Positions 11,466 through 22,124 of a stretch of 64,000 bases of DNA are shown here, piece after piece. How positions within the stretch are numbered: position 1 is the stretch's first letter; every line of letters starts with the position of its first letter. Source of the stretch: Blastomussa wellsi (taxonomy: Eukaryota > Cnidaria > Anthozoa > Scleractinia > Plerogyridae). Below the pieces are notes generated by a model. The model was not told the DNA's origin and did no database searches. It worked only from the letters and a program-made list of their open reading frames with translations. Both the position numbers and the translations under genes were made by a program. The stretch spans positions 9,877,270-9,941,269 of the forward strand of contig OX393568.1 of assembly GCA_947652115.1 (NCBI GenBank), read 5' to 3'.

Positions 11466-11650
11466 ATCCTCGTCGCCAATGTACCGTCCTCAGTTGGATG
11501 GCCACACAATATCACTCGATTCCTTTAGAACTCAACATGTTTAATAATACTCGCCATGCTACTCAAAGATGGCTGCCAACAAGAACAAACCATAATGCTC
11601 TGCGGTTTACAACATACGCATACATGAAGTATTAATACGGGAACACTACA
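11466..11650 (-). repeat. 5' LTR and primer-binding site of the second gypsy element
   Basis: Read on the - strand, a 171-bp LTR runs from 11650 (TGTAGTGTTC) to 11480 (GACGGTACA). It is followed directly by TTGGCGACGAGGAT (11479-11466), a primer-binding-site sequence common in metazoan gypsy elements. The LTR abuts polymerase B coding sequence at 11651, so the element inserted inside that gene. Its other LTR is absent. Confidence 0.75.
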
Positions 11651-14600
11651 ACGTTGATGAAACAGATTCTGCATACGTGAATATCGCACGCTTTGAGCCG
11701 CTGCGCGGAGGAAGTTATTTGCCTCTTCCAGACAAACTGGCAAACAAGAAGGCAATAATCAACGTGAAAAACAGGGACAATGAATGTTTGAAGTGGGCAC
11801 TCAGAGCTGCTTTATTCCCTGCATCAAAAGACCAACAAAGACCAAGCAAATATCCGGTCAACGACGGTATTAACTATACAGGTATCGATTTCCCAACACC
11901 GGTGAAACGGATAGACAAGCTAGAAGAGCAAAACAAAGGACTCGCAATAAATGTTTTTGGCTGGGAAAACAACTGTGTAACAGTCCACAGGATAAGTAAT
12001 AAAGAGGTTAAAATACCAAGGGTAAACCTAATGCTGATAGAGTCAGGGGAAAAGCAGCACTATTGTTTCGTAAAACGGGTCTCCGCATTGCTTTTTGATC
12101 AGACCAAAAACTGCAACACAAAGCACTACTGCATGATGTACTTAATAGGTTTCTCACGAGCGGACTTGCTCGAGGATCATAAAAAATATTGCAACGGCGT
12201 GAATGGCAGGCCGACAAGGATCGAGATGCCGGAAGAGGGGAAAAACACCCTGTCTTTCCAAAATCATCACAAACAGATGAAGGCGCCATTTGTGATATAC
12301 GCGGACTTTGAGGCATTAGTCAAAAAGATTCCAAGCTGCGAGCGCGGACCAGAGAGCAAACAAAAAAGCTACACGGAGAAGACAGAATGGCACGAAGCAA
12401 GCGGGTATGCGTACATGGTTGTGAGAAGCGATGGCGAAATTACAGGACAAAAAGTATGCAGGGGTGAAAATGCTGTGGGAACGTTTCTTAGTGACATTCT
12501 GCAGGAAGAGGTGAAAATAAGAGAGAGTTTGGCCACACGAAAACCAGTTGAGATGACAGCAGAAGACTGGGAAAAATTCAAAAACGCAACAGACTGTCAT
12601 ATTTGCAGCAAAAGTTTGACTCATTGCCAGTTTGGAACAATGAAATGTATAGTGGTCAAAGTCACAAAAAATGTTTTTACAAAGCACAGAAAGAATTAAA
12701 AAAACAATAAAAGACATAGACAAAAACGACCAATGGATAGCAAAAAATTAGGAAACGTGTTTGTTATGCGCAGATGCGCAGAACCTTTGCTTCAGAAAAA
12801 CTTCAGAGACGCGGTTAAAGACCACTGTCACATATCCGGCAGGTTCCGCGGAGCAGCACACAACGAATGCAATTTCAAACTGCGAATTAAACCCAAAACG
12901 GTCCCAATTCCTGTTGTATTTCACAACCTCAGAGGCTATGACGCGCACCACCTTATGCAAGCGATGTCCCAGCAGTAGAAAGAAGTGAAATGCATTGCCA
13001 ACAACATGGAAAGGTACATCACATTTTCAATGTGGAATCTGCATTTCATTGACAGTTTAAACTTTCTGCTAGGAAGCCTTGATGCAGTTGTCTCCGCAAC
13101 CCCCAAGGAGTGTTTGAAAATAACATCTAGCATCTCAAACGGCAGCGAACTGCTTTACAAAAACGGAATCTACCCTTATGAGTACATGGACACATGGGAC
13201 AGATTCAGTGAGACAATGCTGCCGGACAAAGACAAGTTTTACAGCAAACTGAATGATGAACACATAACAGACGAAGAGTACGCGCATGCGCAGAGGGTCT
13301 GGGAGGTTTTTGAGTGTAAAACACTGGGCGACTATCACGACCTTTACGTTAAAACTGATGTCGCTCTTCTGGCCGATGTTTTCGAGAACTTCCGTAACCT
13401 GTGTGCAGAGAAGTACGGGTTGGATCCAGCACATTATTACACGTTGTCAGTCTTCTCGTGGGACGCGCTATTAAAAATGACAGGGGTTGAACTGGAGCTA
13501 TTCACAGACCTTGAAATGCATCTCTTTGTGAAAAGGGGAATGCGTGGCGGAATCTCGATGGCAAGCAAGAGGTACGCCAAGGCAAATAACCCCCTGCTGC
13601 CTGCCTACAACCCCAGCGAGTCCAAAAAATATATCATCTATCTCGACGCAAACAACCTTTACGGATGGGCAATGTGCAATCCCCTCCCGAAAAGAGATTT
13701 CAAATGGAAACGCGTTATGCCCACAGAGGAGGAGATTGTGAAGAAAAAAGAGAACGCAAGAAATGGGTGGATTCTCGAGGTTGATCTTGAATATCCCGCA
13801 GAACTGCTCGAGGAGCACAACAGCTATCCACTGGCACCGGAAAAAAAGGAAGTAAAAAAAAGAAAAGATGTCGGACTACCAGAAGGGTTTGATAAAAGAC
13901 TTGGATATAAAAATGCCTCCAGGCAGCAAGAAGCTGCTGCTGACGCTCGAAGACAAAAACAACTACGTCGTGCATTACAGAAACCTTCAGTTTTATCTGA
14001 AGCAGGGCATGAAACTTAAGCGCGTGCACAGGGTGCTGGAGTTCGAACAAGAACGCTGGATGGAACCATACATCATGATTAACACAGAGTTCAGGAAAAA
14101 CGCAAAGAGCGACTTTGAAAAGAACTAAAACAAGTTCATGAACAACTCGGTTTTCGGCAAAACCATGGAAAACCTGCGCAAACGTGTTGACATAAAAATC
14201 GTGCGCAGCGCCGAGGAAAACAAAATAAGGAAATTGGTTGCCAGCCATTTGTACTCAAGGTTTGCCGAATTCACAAACGACATGGCGGGGATCCACATTC
14301 ATAAAAGCCGCTTGCTGCTAAACAAGCCTGTTTACACGGGCATGACGATCCTCGACAACAGCAAGATCCTGATGTATGACTTTTTCTACAACAAGCTAAA
14401 AAAGCAATACGATGAAAAGTGCGAGCTTTTGTACACAGACACCGACAGCCTTCTGCTTGAGATAGAAACGGACGACGTCTACAAAGACATCGAAAGAAAC
14501 AAAAACCTTTATGATACGAGCGATTACCCGAAGGAGCATCCGCTTCACTCAAACGAGAACAAAAAGGTCTTGCGCAAGATGAAAGATGAATGTGTCTGAA

Positions 14601-14988
14601 CGCCAATAGCAGAGTGTGTGTGCCTGAGGTCGAAAATGTACTCGATTCTGAGGGCGGACGAAAAAACATAAAAAAAGCGAAGGGCGTAAAAAAGAGCGTT
14701 GTCAAGAAACAAATCAAGCATGAACAGTTCAAGGAAACGCTTTTAGGTGCGAAACAGTTATGGCACGGAATGAACATTCTTCGAAGCGAGGGGCACCAAA
14801 TCTACGGCATGCACGTCAACAAGATTTCACTGTCTGCGTTTGATTCAAAACGTTGGATAGCGGACGACGGGATTCATACAAAAGCTTACGGGTTCACAGA
14901 AGCTGAACTTGATTTGACAGAAGCTGAACTCGAAGAGATGGCAGCCGTTTTGGAAGATGTTGATTTGTCAGCATTGGGTGTTGATTGA
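11651..14988 (+). pseudogene. polB: Polinton A protein-primed DNA polymerase B, broken
   Basis: This enzyme replicates Polinton DNA from a terminal protein. Coding similarity starts at the gypsy LTR border and runs to 14988 through several lesions: stops at 12697-12699, 12976-12978, 14126-14128 and 14597-14599, and frame changes near 12610-12730, 13860 and 14660. Visible hallmarks are FEPLRGGSYLPLP (N-terminal), FVIYADFEA (exonuclease), VKDHCHISGRFRGAAH, VFHNLRGYDAHH, motif [13 protein letters not shown] near 13640-13670, motif B NNSVFGKTMEN near 14140 and motif C YTDTDSLL near 14433. The extreme N-terminus has been displaced by the gypsy insertions; it may have begun at the ATG in the palindrome at 3946. 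Codon use is more G+C-rich than in the second polymerase at 39.5 kb, so the two are different lineages. Confidence 0.9.
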
Positions 14989-15137
14989 ACCCCAAGGGCT
15001 CGGACAACATCGCGTGGGTCCAAACCGCTCAAAGAGTCAATAAAGTTAGGGTCAACATAATAGTCTTGTTTCCGCAGAAGCGTTTTTCTTTTGGCAGGAA
15101 GATTTTTTTTGCATATATTTGCCTTGGAAATTAACAC
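14886..15137 (-). CDS. Small possible Polinton A gene overlapping the polB 3' end
   Basis: An 83-codon frame on the - strand, of which the first about 45 codons (15137-15000) lie outside polB and read like protein (KRKTLLRKQDYYVDPNFIDSL). The Ser-rich remainder is antisense to polB and may be a shadow. No family is recognised. It could be the 5' end of a gene lost by deletion, or chance. Confidence 0.2.
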   Translation of the reverse strand: MLISKANICKKNLPAKRKTLLRKQDYYVDPNFIDSLSGLDPRDVVRALGVQSTPNADKSTSSKTAAISSSSASVKSSSASVNP

Positions 15138-15212
15138 ACCGTTGCGTCAACTCCCCATTTTTCAAAATACATCTATTTCTTTAAAAAGGAGGATCACTGT
15201 TCATTTTTCTAT

Positions 15213-15460
15213 GTCACATCCGCCGCTTGGCTTTGGTCACGCGGTTTTTTTACTTGTGTTTGCGTTTGACACTCATGTTTGACACGCGGTTTTTTCTTGT
15301 GTTTGCGTTTGGCACATATGTTTTGAGATTCTGGGTACGTACAAGCTACCAACCCGCTGCCACCCCCTGCCAACCCCTGCCACCCCTCCACACCCACCGC
15401 CACCACTTCGCAACCACTCCGCCACCACTTCGCAACCGCTCCGCAACCACTTCGCAACCA
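15213..15460 (-). repeat. Right inverted repeat of the Polinton A region
   Basis: Reverse complement of the repeat at 2375-2640. It has two GTGTTTGCGTTTG units on the inner side and a C-rich minisatellite (CCACTTCGCAACC, CTGCCACCCC) on the outer side. Its inward position relative to polB mirrors the left copy. It is a probable Polinton terminal repeat, with the same doubt as for the left copy. Confidence 0.55.
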
Positions 15461-15515
15461 CACACAAAGACAATGATGGTTCTGGCTGCGCCCGAACCAT
15501 CATTGTCTTTGTGTG
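15461..15515. repeat. Perfect 22-bp hairpin at the outer edge of the right repeat
   Basis: CACACAAAGACAATGATGG... at 15461-15482 is the exact reverse complement of 15494-15515, with an 11-nt loop. It sits directly against the C-rich minisatellite. The left repeat also has CATTGT at its outer edge (2375), so this may be the element end, with a hairpin-like terminus here only. Confidence 0.7.
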
Positions 15516-16077
15516 TTTCTCGATTCGATGGAAGTTTAAATTAAAGTCATCAAGGAGTTCAGTGTACCAATAAAACACAAGCCCATCACAAGTTAAAGAA
15601 AAAATTACAGAAGGTGAATCTCTACTTTTATCACCAGCAGCAGGGTGATAAACCTCTGCCTGTGATAACGTTCCAAAGAAACCTACTGAGATTAGCTCAG
15701 ATGTAAAGTAACAACAGATCGTGTTGGTATAATTATTGTACAGTAACAAGAAAGCTGACGGCTAAACAGTAGCTGGCATTTTGAGCGTCCTTGGACATCC
15801 GATCAGCCTAAGTTTAGTACATTTGTTTAATTATGTTGTGGTTGACAACAACACCTACGATTACGCAAATAATAAACATGGGACTTGGGATCTACAATCC
15901 GATTATGTTTCATATAACATGAAACTTTTCAATAGAGACACTCACCGAGTACTGACACGAGGCTCTAGATCCAATGCTTCCCTGGCTGCATCGTTTGCAA
16001 AGGACTGGTACCTCGGTGTCCTCTCCTTTGTGACGTGTCTGTCTTGATTCATGTTCCCCGGTCCCCTCGTTGCATCT
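15516..16077. other. No gene seen
   Basis: Non-coding; no repeats or motifs that can be named. Confidence 0.5.
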
Positions 16078-16577
16078 TTAAGCGTGCCCATTTGGCACGT
16101 GACCTGCCCCATTTCCATTCTTTTCCACAGGAGAATTAAATCTCTTACCACACCTCTGGCAAGTTTTCGCCATCAAAATCCACTTGCTGTTGTCTTCGCC
16201 ACAATCGCTACAACAACCACTCTCGGCGTCTTCGCCAATTGTGTTGGGAATAATAAGTTGTCCGTTCATTAACCTGGCCTTCCCATCTTCATCAAGGCTT
16301 TCGATCTCAGGTTCCTCAATACTAACTCGCGGATGATTAAAATTTCAGATGTTTCCAATCCTTTACTGATAATTTCTAACTGTTCATAAACCTCATCTCT
16401 GCTGCCCGGGCTGTCCATAGAAATACCGTCCATTTCATGTTCCTTCTCCTGCTGTCGAATGACTTTCTTCACATCTTTCCGTTCCTGTAATATACCACTT
16501 ACCTGTTCCACCTCGTCTCCTTGGTAAATAGTATTAAAGAATTTAAGAGCAACTTGCAGCACCGACCACCTATACCT
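16078..16577 (-). pseudogene. Unrecognised zinc-ribbon protein remnant or exon
   Basis: Read on the - strand, a consensus acceptor (TTCTATTCTGCACAG) ends at 16578 and opens a frame that meets a strong donor CAG/GTAAGT at 16501; the 76-bp piece reads cleanly as protein (LKFFNTIYQGDEVEQ). Downstream protein-like sequence continues in a charged frame to about 16320. It then shifts by one base and ends with CSDCGEDNSKWILM and CQRCGKRF, two CxxC pairs 17 residues apart that look like a zinc ribbon, stopping at 16078. Either this is an unspliced host gene fragment with a retained intron, or a decayed transposon gene. No family is recognised. Confidence 0.35.
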
Positions 16578-17333
16578 GTGCAGAATAGAAAAATTCGAAT
16601 TAAGGGATGAAAGATTTTATTAACTAGTTTCAAAAATGAAATTTTGAGGTTCTTTCTTTTTTGTCGAGACGACTTTTCGTATTTGGCCGCTCGGAGAGAC
16701 AAACTCGACACTGAAATTCTACTAAATTTTTATCGAATTTTCAAAATGCCATACTTTGTTCATGTTGCCCCGCGTCAAAATTTTCGGCAAATTCATGAGC
16801 CAAGAAGTCTATCTGGTACATAGATTTACCTGCCAAAACTATTTTTATGATAAAGAGTATCACTTCATCTAGGTTTTTATGGAAAATCTAGCTTGGGTAA
16901 ATAAAACGGGGAAAATTGAGAGCGACTTTTGTTGCTGTGATTATTGTCACCAACACTGAAGAAGAAAAGTTCGACTGCGGGTCAAATATGAAGTCTCGTA
17001 AACATTTTAGCACACGTATATTTTGAATTACAAAATTACATCTGGCAGTTAGCTGGATCTCACAATGCAAGTAACGAAAAATATCGGTTTATAAATCGGT
17101 ATCGAGTAAAATCTTTCAAAATCTAGAGGAACAAATAGTGAACTAAACATATGGAGCTATTTCTTACCTCAGTCTACGTAAAGTATTTCTTCAATTTAAT
17201 TCCATTGAGAAATACGAGTTTAGGCCTGACTGATCTAAGTTACAACTTTCAAGATGGGCGGCTCTTGGGCGCACGCCCGTAAACGAGGCTTGCATAATTA
17301 TCAAGCGCTACAAATGATAGGCATACATTTCAT
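16578..17333. other. No gene seen; probable LTR of the gypsy remnant to the right
   Basis: Mostly A+T-rich non-coding DNA. Part of 17100-17333 may be the LTR of the gypsy tail at 17334-18010: on the - strand a purine-rich AAGAAGGGAGATGAAA (17346-17331) resembles a PPT. LTR borders cannot be set. Confidence 0.35.
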
Positions 17334-18010
17334 CTCCCTTCTTATAAAATGAATTGAGTAGCAACTGAACGGTCCATGGTGACACGTCCGAAAACCACAC
17401 ATAACAAAAGTGCGTCACCCATAATAATGTGACCAAGTGTCGCAAGGTAAAAAGGAACTGAGTAACAGTCAACGCAAAGACTGCGCTGAAAATGTTCATT
17501 GCGATCAGTTCACAAGTCAAGTTTCACGCGAGGCTTCATGACTCGACCGGATCGGGTGGTACACGGCTCGTTGCTCATAACCGGTGTATGTTGGTTGGCT
17601 GTGGGTTCTGGTTGAGTGTTGGTTCTGATTCTGTCCCATTGTCACGTTCACGATCCTCCGAGAAGGTTGTTGAGGCCTTCGGTGTATCATCATCATCTCC
17701 ACTAGTTTCTCCATTTGTGTACTGAGGTGTCCTTCATTTCAATAAGTGGCGCCTGTTCCGGCGATATCCGCTTCCATCTTTGGTGCGCACGGTGTAGACC
17801 TCGGGGTGCTGTGACCCAGAACAGTGGCGTGCTTCCAGTTCCCCGACTTTGTTTGAATGTGAACTTCTTCACCATTTGCGAGGGGTTTCAGTTCTCTAGC
17901 TCCTTGATTATAGTAGTGCCTTTTGTGGCTTGTTTTTGTTCCATTTTCTCTCTGGCTAGCTTATTCTGGACCTACCACGTTTGGTTTGAGATGATTACTT
18001 GTAGTTGGTA
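17334..18010 (-). pseudogene. Ty3/gypsy integrase C-terminal tail, decayed
   Basis: On the - strand, about 17960-17515 encodes the tail of a gypsy integrase. The block LKPLANGEEVHIQ (GPY/F-like module) is followed, after a frame change near 17810, by VRTKDGSGYRRNRRHL and a Ser/Pro/Thr-rich end finishing RSGRVMKPRVKLDL and a stop near 17515. This RRS-GR--KPP--L ending is usual for metazoan gypsy polyproteins. At least one frameshift and one stop are present. The integrase core is missing. Confidence 0.65.
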
Positions 18011-18776
18011 GTACGGAGCGTAGATTTCTGCTCATCAAGAGCTGAGTCGGTGCAGCCAAGTTATCCAATGGGGTGTTTCTGTGTTCTGGAAGGCCCAGGT
18101 ATGGATGGGTGTCTGGAATACCCGAATAGCGAATAGCGAATAGTCACGAATAGCGAACGGCGAATATAGCGAATAGTCGCGAATAGTGCGAGTAGTGGCA
18201 ACCACGAATAGCAGCGATTTTTGTGGCGAATGGTGGGGAATAGTGACGAATGACAAAAATTTGGTACCCCGTACCTCGCAGAGATGTCCACAGAGATGTT
18301 TAGAGATGTTCGCGCATGCTCGCCTGTACGTTCTTTCACTGCGAGTGCTTAGAAAAGAAACGACGGTTTATAAATGAATCTTCAAAGTCGTCGTCAGTCT
18401 CATCACGCACTACAACGCGGAATGGGGAATGCGAAATTGAAATGTAGAAAACCAAAAATGGGTAAATTTTTTTTTTCGCTAATGACTGGCCAGATTTGCA
18501 AATACCCCATCAATTGACATGGACTTCTTATAATCTTCACAGACCTGTACGCCAGCAAGTTCAAAGCTGCAGTTAGTATATTTGTTATTATTATATGGAC
18601 AGGAGTGTTTTACTGAAAACTAAAACACTCGTAGAACTTATAAACCACTACATCCGGGACCCGAGTGACGTATTTTCCGTATGTCACTCTCGCGAGTGAC
18701 ATATCGGCAATGACGTCACAACTCCCGCCTTTTTTGTTGAATGAACTTATATTAGCTTGCTGTTCAGAATAAAATA

Positions 18777-19369
18777 ATGGCGGCTGCAAAATTTGTTGTG
18801 GTAAGCGACGACGATGTAAATGCATTTTCCGAACAACAAGAGAACGAGAATACTAAGAAGAAAACGCTCTATGATCTAAAGATTTTCAGAGAATTTCTCG
18901 AAACTTTCGACGAGAAAAGAGAAATAGAGAATATTACGCCTGTGGAACTACAAGCAATCATCAAAAAGTTTGTGCTTGCTGTTCGAAAAAAAAAAACGGC
19001 TATGAGTATGAGCCCTCGTCTATCAGAGCTTTTCTGCAAAGTATCGACCGCTATCTTCGAAAAAATAACTATGGATTCTCAGTTCTTAACGACAAGGAAT
19101 TCCACGAAGTACAAGATATTTTAAAGAAGAAACAAAAGCAGTTAAAATCTATCGGAAAAGGAAACCGACCCAATGCAGCGGATCCGCTCTCAGATGAAGA
19201 TATCGCAACGTTTTACAACTGCGGAGTCGTAGGAATTGACTCTCCTAGAGCTCTGCTTAACGCTCTATGGTTGAACAACTGTATTTACTTCGGGATGAGG
19301 CCTGGTAAAGAACAGAGAGATCTTTGTTGGGGTGATTTGCAGTTGAAGACTGATTCAGAGGGAAACCGC
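18777..19369 (+). pseudogene. Crypton-type tyrosine recombinase, N-terminal exon
   Basis: The frame starts at the ATG at 18777 (MAAAKFVVV) and shows LYDLKIFREFLETF and a charged helical domain. At an A-homopolymer near 18987 the frame breaks, and the next frame continues with GKGNRPNAADPLSDEDI, LLNALWLNNCIYFGMRPGKE and RDLCWGDLQL. This matches the DUF3504 / Crypton-A recombinase core found also in vertebrate ZMYM and QRICH-type genes. The stretch ends at GGAAACCGC/GTATGT (19369/19370), a good splice donor, so the gene was spliced and its catalytic C-terminal part would lie in a later exon that is not found here. It could be a fossil Crypton or a decayed domesticated gene. Confidence 0.7.
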
Positions 19370-19400
19370 GTATGTTTATTGTCCATATAATAAAAAGAAA

Positions 19401-19537
19401 ATTACACGGTGGCTTAAAGATATGAATTTTATTTTCTTGTGTTAAAAACAATATTTTACTCACTCGCTGCGCTCGTTCGTAAAATATTGTTTTTACCACT
19501 CGAAAATAAAATTCATATCTTTGCGCCGCAATGTAAT
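19401..19537. repeat. Palindromic foldback with a CTCGCTGCGCTCG core
   Basis: Arms 19401-19459 and 19480-19537 are near-perfect reverse complements (ATATGAATTTTATTTTC, AAAACAATATTTTAC) around a TCACTCGCTGCGCTCGTTC centre. The centre resembles that of the foldback at 51641-51781, which suggests a shared MITE class. Confidence 0.75.
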
Positions 19538-19665
19538 ATCCTCTATTTATTTTCGTTTTAAAATGGAGAAAATAGGAGAAAATACGAGCTTGTTTTTGTG
19601 TTACATGTACTTTAATAGCCGAATCCTACAACACGAAATGCAAAGAACGCATGAAACCAGAAACT

Positions 19666-19770
19666 AAAATCTGGAATCCAGTTGTTTGTAGAATCCGGAA
19701 TCCACCGAGATGGAATCCGGAATCCAGGCCTTGGAATCTGGAATCCACAGTGTGGAATTCAGAATCCAAG
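19666..19770 (+). repeat. GGAATCC short tandem repeat
   Basis: About ten GGAATCC or GGAATCT units, spaced 7-16 bases apart, in phase over roughly 100 bases. Simple-sequence origin. Confidence 0.7.
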
Positions 19771-20276
19771 ACTGTCATGGATTACCTTACATGGGGCGAC
19801 ATTTTTGGCAGGTGCACTGCTTCCAAACCGATTCGATCGTGCGAACCGCCATTATTTTGAAACATATTGACCGCGGACTATCGCGACTGTGGTCGTCTAA
19901 AGGCTACGCAGGTGATAAAGAACTAATTTGGAGCGTTTTTTCGAAAATCCATAGCTTCGTCAAAAATGCATCAAATCCCCTCGTTTTTGATTTTCTGGAT
20001 GTTTCCTGGATATTCTAAATTAAAAAGACTATTTGCCTTGGGAACTATATATCTATGAAGTTTGGTCGAATCCATCAGCGTCCGCGGATAAACGCTATTG
20101 CTTCACGTGATCAATTTCAACGAATCCAGATCAGTGCTGAACGAAAGCGGTGACTATTTACGACTATTCCTCACTATTCGTGACTATTCGCGACTGTTCG
20201 CCACTATTCGCGACTATTCACTATTCGCCGTTCGCTATTCGTGACTATTCGCTATTCGGGTTTTCCAGACACCCTG

Positions 20277-20770
20277 TATGTACGTACGTACGACGCAAAG
20301 GCGCCCGCGAGCCATACCGCTAGCCATTTTGACCACAAGAGATGAACTGCATGGGTTCTCCTATCTGTATGCATGCATGGTTTCCCAACCTCTATATACT
20401 TGGCCAAGTTGATCGTCAAAACACACGCTGTGCGGGCCGCAACGGCCCTGAAGCTGATTGGTTCACGCGATGAATTTAAGCCAATCAGATTACGTTCAGA
20501 CCGTTTAAAGCGGGAAAACCATCGAGGTGCGTACGAGCGAACAGCAAGCTTTGAAGTTCAGTTTCACACAAAACGCATAGTTTTCAGAGAGAAAAATCGG
20601 TCTACTTGTTATAAATGGGAAGAATACAGACACAAAAAATTCGGATTTAGACTTGAAGATAGGCTAGAAGAAGGAGCACGATCCAGAAGAAACAAAGAAA
20701 GCAAGTTCTTGTCGTCTTTACAAGAAGCGAAACGTTGTTCACTTGATTGAAGTACTGCGGGAAAGTAATA
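20277..20770. other. No gene seen
   Basis: One open frame of 125 codons (20373-20750, +) shows no recognisable protein character and is probably chance. Nothing else is supported. Confidence 0.4.
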
Positions 20771-20832
20771 CATAAAAGGGCGATTTTGAGACAGCAAGAT
20801 ACAGCCCGATTTCCATATAGGACAGCCCTTAT
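20771..20832 (+). repeat. Left copy of the inverted repeat flanking Polinton B
   Basis: The block CATAAAAGGGCGATTTTGAG through CCATATAGGACAGCCCTTA is repeated in reverse complement at 45581-45645, and once more, partly, at 45395-45449. It contains a TATAAA-like ATAAAAGG at the outer end and CCATATAGG, a perfect CArG-box match. It may be the Polinton end or an independent promoter-like repeat. Confidence 0.55.
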
Positions 20833-20879
20833 GCACATAACTACAATACCCCTTATCCAAACACCACTTATTAAATGAT

Positions 20880-21250
20880 TTCGTCCACCCTTAAATCTAT
20901 CAATTACCCACTCATTTTTAATTCTATGTACAAATTCTTTATCACTTTCACCGGATCTTTTCTTTCCTTGTTTTGGTGGTTTAATTACCCCCAATAGTTT
21001 AAATCCAGTTTTTACATCAACTTGATATGGATTATTTTCTTATGTTCTTAATAAATTCATGGTACCCTTATGCATTAATTTTACTTGTTTCGTCGTCATC
21101 ACCCCATTACCTCCATCACTTGTTTCTTTTACAAATCTACTTTTTTCCCTACCACAGCTCATAAAAACTTAATCTTCCATTTTTCACCCTATCAGTTCTA
21201 GGATTTTTACTTCCTGTTATTTTTTTCTCAGTTAAGCAAAATGATTCCAT
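20880..21250 (-). pseudogene. Decayed Polinton gene, DUF5679-like N-terminus
   Basis: Read from about 21250 leftward, protein-like sequence appears in changing frames. TGSKNPRTDRVKNGRL and KKSRFVKETS match the pattern of the two DUF5679-like genes at 27756 and 28195 (Gly-Asn/Lys, GRR/L, KF/RFVK). It continues as GVIKPPKQGKKRSGESDKEF and an Arg/Lys-rich end near 20880. Several stops and shifts. The name DUF5679 is from memory of the family pattern and has not been searched. Confidence 0.35.
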
Positions 21251-21869
21251 CAGTGTGTAATAAATTTATTATCTAATTATATAATATAGTGATGTGCAAA
21301 ATTACTGATACATTCACAGGCAGCCCAAGCTCACGTTGTGATCAGGATCACAAAATATAAGAGTTTGTATGGGAATAGTTTACAACACCTTTTAGCAAAC
21401 CGAAATACTGCCAAATCTTAAAAATAAATTGCCTTATCTTACTTTCACTGTGTTTTTCTTCTTGTCTGAACGCTTATTTTGCCGATTCTTGGCCATTTAG
21501 GCGAGTTATCGCTTTCTGGGTTCCCCACTACAAAGAAAAGAACAAGGCTGCACACTCCAGTTCGGAACGCCCGACGAGCCAAGCGAAAAATTGCAGCTTA
21601 AAATGGTCAAACGGCCTCAAATCCATCGCGAATTCCAAGAAGAAATGTTCTAGTTTTATTTTAACTCAACAACAACTCAGTCCAGGCTCTGTCATCGATG
21701 CCAAGCGGCCGTTTGCTTTCAAAAATCCAAGGTAAAAAGATCTCCATTGTGCCTGTACACGCTCGTCATGACACACGGCCGTTAAAAAACTCCTTGGTAA
21801 CCCGCCTCATTAACAAATACCTCACCGGAGTACCACACCGTCAATTGCTCTCAACAAGTTTTGTGGTAC
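21251..21869. other. No gene seen
   Basis: Non-coding; probably part of an insertion that truncated the gene to its right. The G+C content is closer to host DNA than to Polinton B. Confidence 0.4.
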
Positions 21870-22098
21870 TCCCCTGGTCCCTTCAGGACGATTATCGGAA
21901 TACTCGCAATACTCGAAACAATCCCTCCACTGGCAAATAAGACAGAGGCAGTGTCAGCTTTTTCCACTTCCTATATTTTCTATGAGCCATCATATAACAC
22001 CAACTCTTCTTATGATATGATTTGTAATATGATTTTAATTCCTCAGCCTCTTCTTCACTCAGTTTATCAGAAACGTGATTGAAGTCAATTATTTCCAT
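21870..22098 (-). pseudogene. Polinton membrane-type protein, N-terminal part
   Basis: Starts at the ATG at 22098 (MEIIDFNHVSDKL), preceded by an A+T-rich TCTAAATTACTAATGT like other Polinton B promoters. The first 45 residues are convincing: an acidic helix, then YYKSYHKKSWCYMMAHRKYR. Near 21955 the frame shifts, and a short hydrophobic Ala/Ile/Val segment (SSIASIPIIVL) follows before similarity is lost. The pattern (charged KxWCYxxxxRKY followed by hydrophobic helices) resembles an uncharacterised small membrane protein of cnidarian Polintons. Function is unknown. Confidence 0.45.
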
Positions 22099-22124
22099 AC
22101 ATTAGTAATTTAGACAATATCTTA

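Larger units (their letters stand above)
18104..20276. mobile_element. 2.2-kb element with inverted GAATAGCG-rich ends
   Basis: The left end (18104-18260) begins GGGTGTCTGGAATACCCG and continues in GAATAGCGAATAGTCACG repeats. The right end (20155-20276) is its reverse complement, ending CGGGTTTTCCAGACACCCTG. The ends are about 120-150 bp and strongly similar. Inside are a Crypton-type recombinase exon, a palindrome and a GGAATCC minisatellite. Terminal inversion indicates a DNA transposon; no transposase of a TIR family is seen, so it is probably non-autonomous. Confidence 0.65.

Noticed and set aside
15227..15749. Open frames across the right C-rich repeat and hairpin
   Set aside because: Same reason; repeats keep all frames open.
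20373..20750. 125-codon open frame before Polinton B
   Set aside because: Composition and lack of any known motif suggest chance; not listed as a gene.
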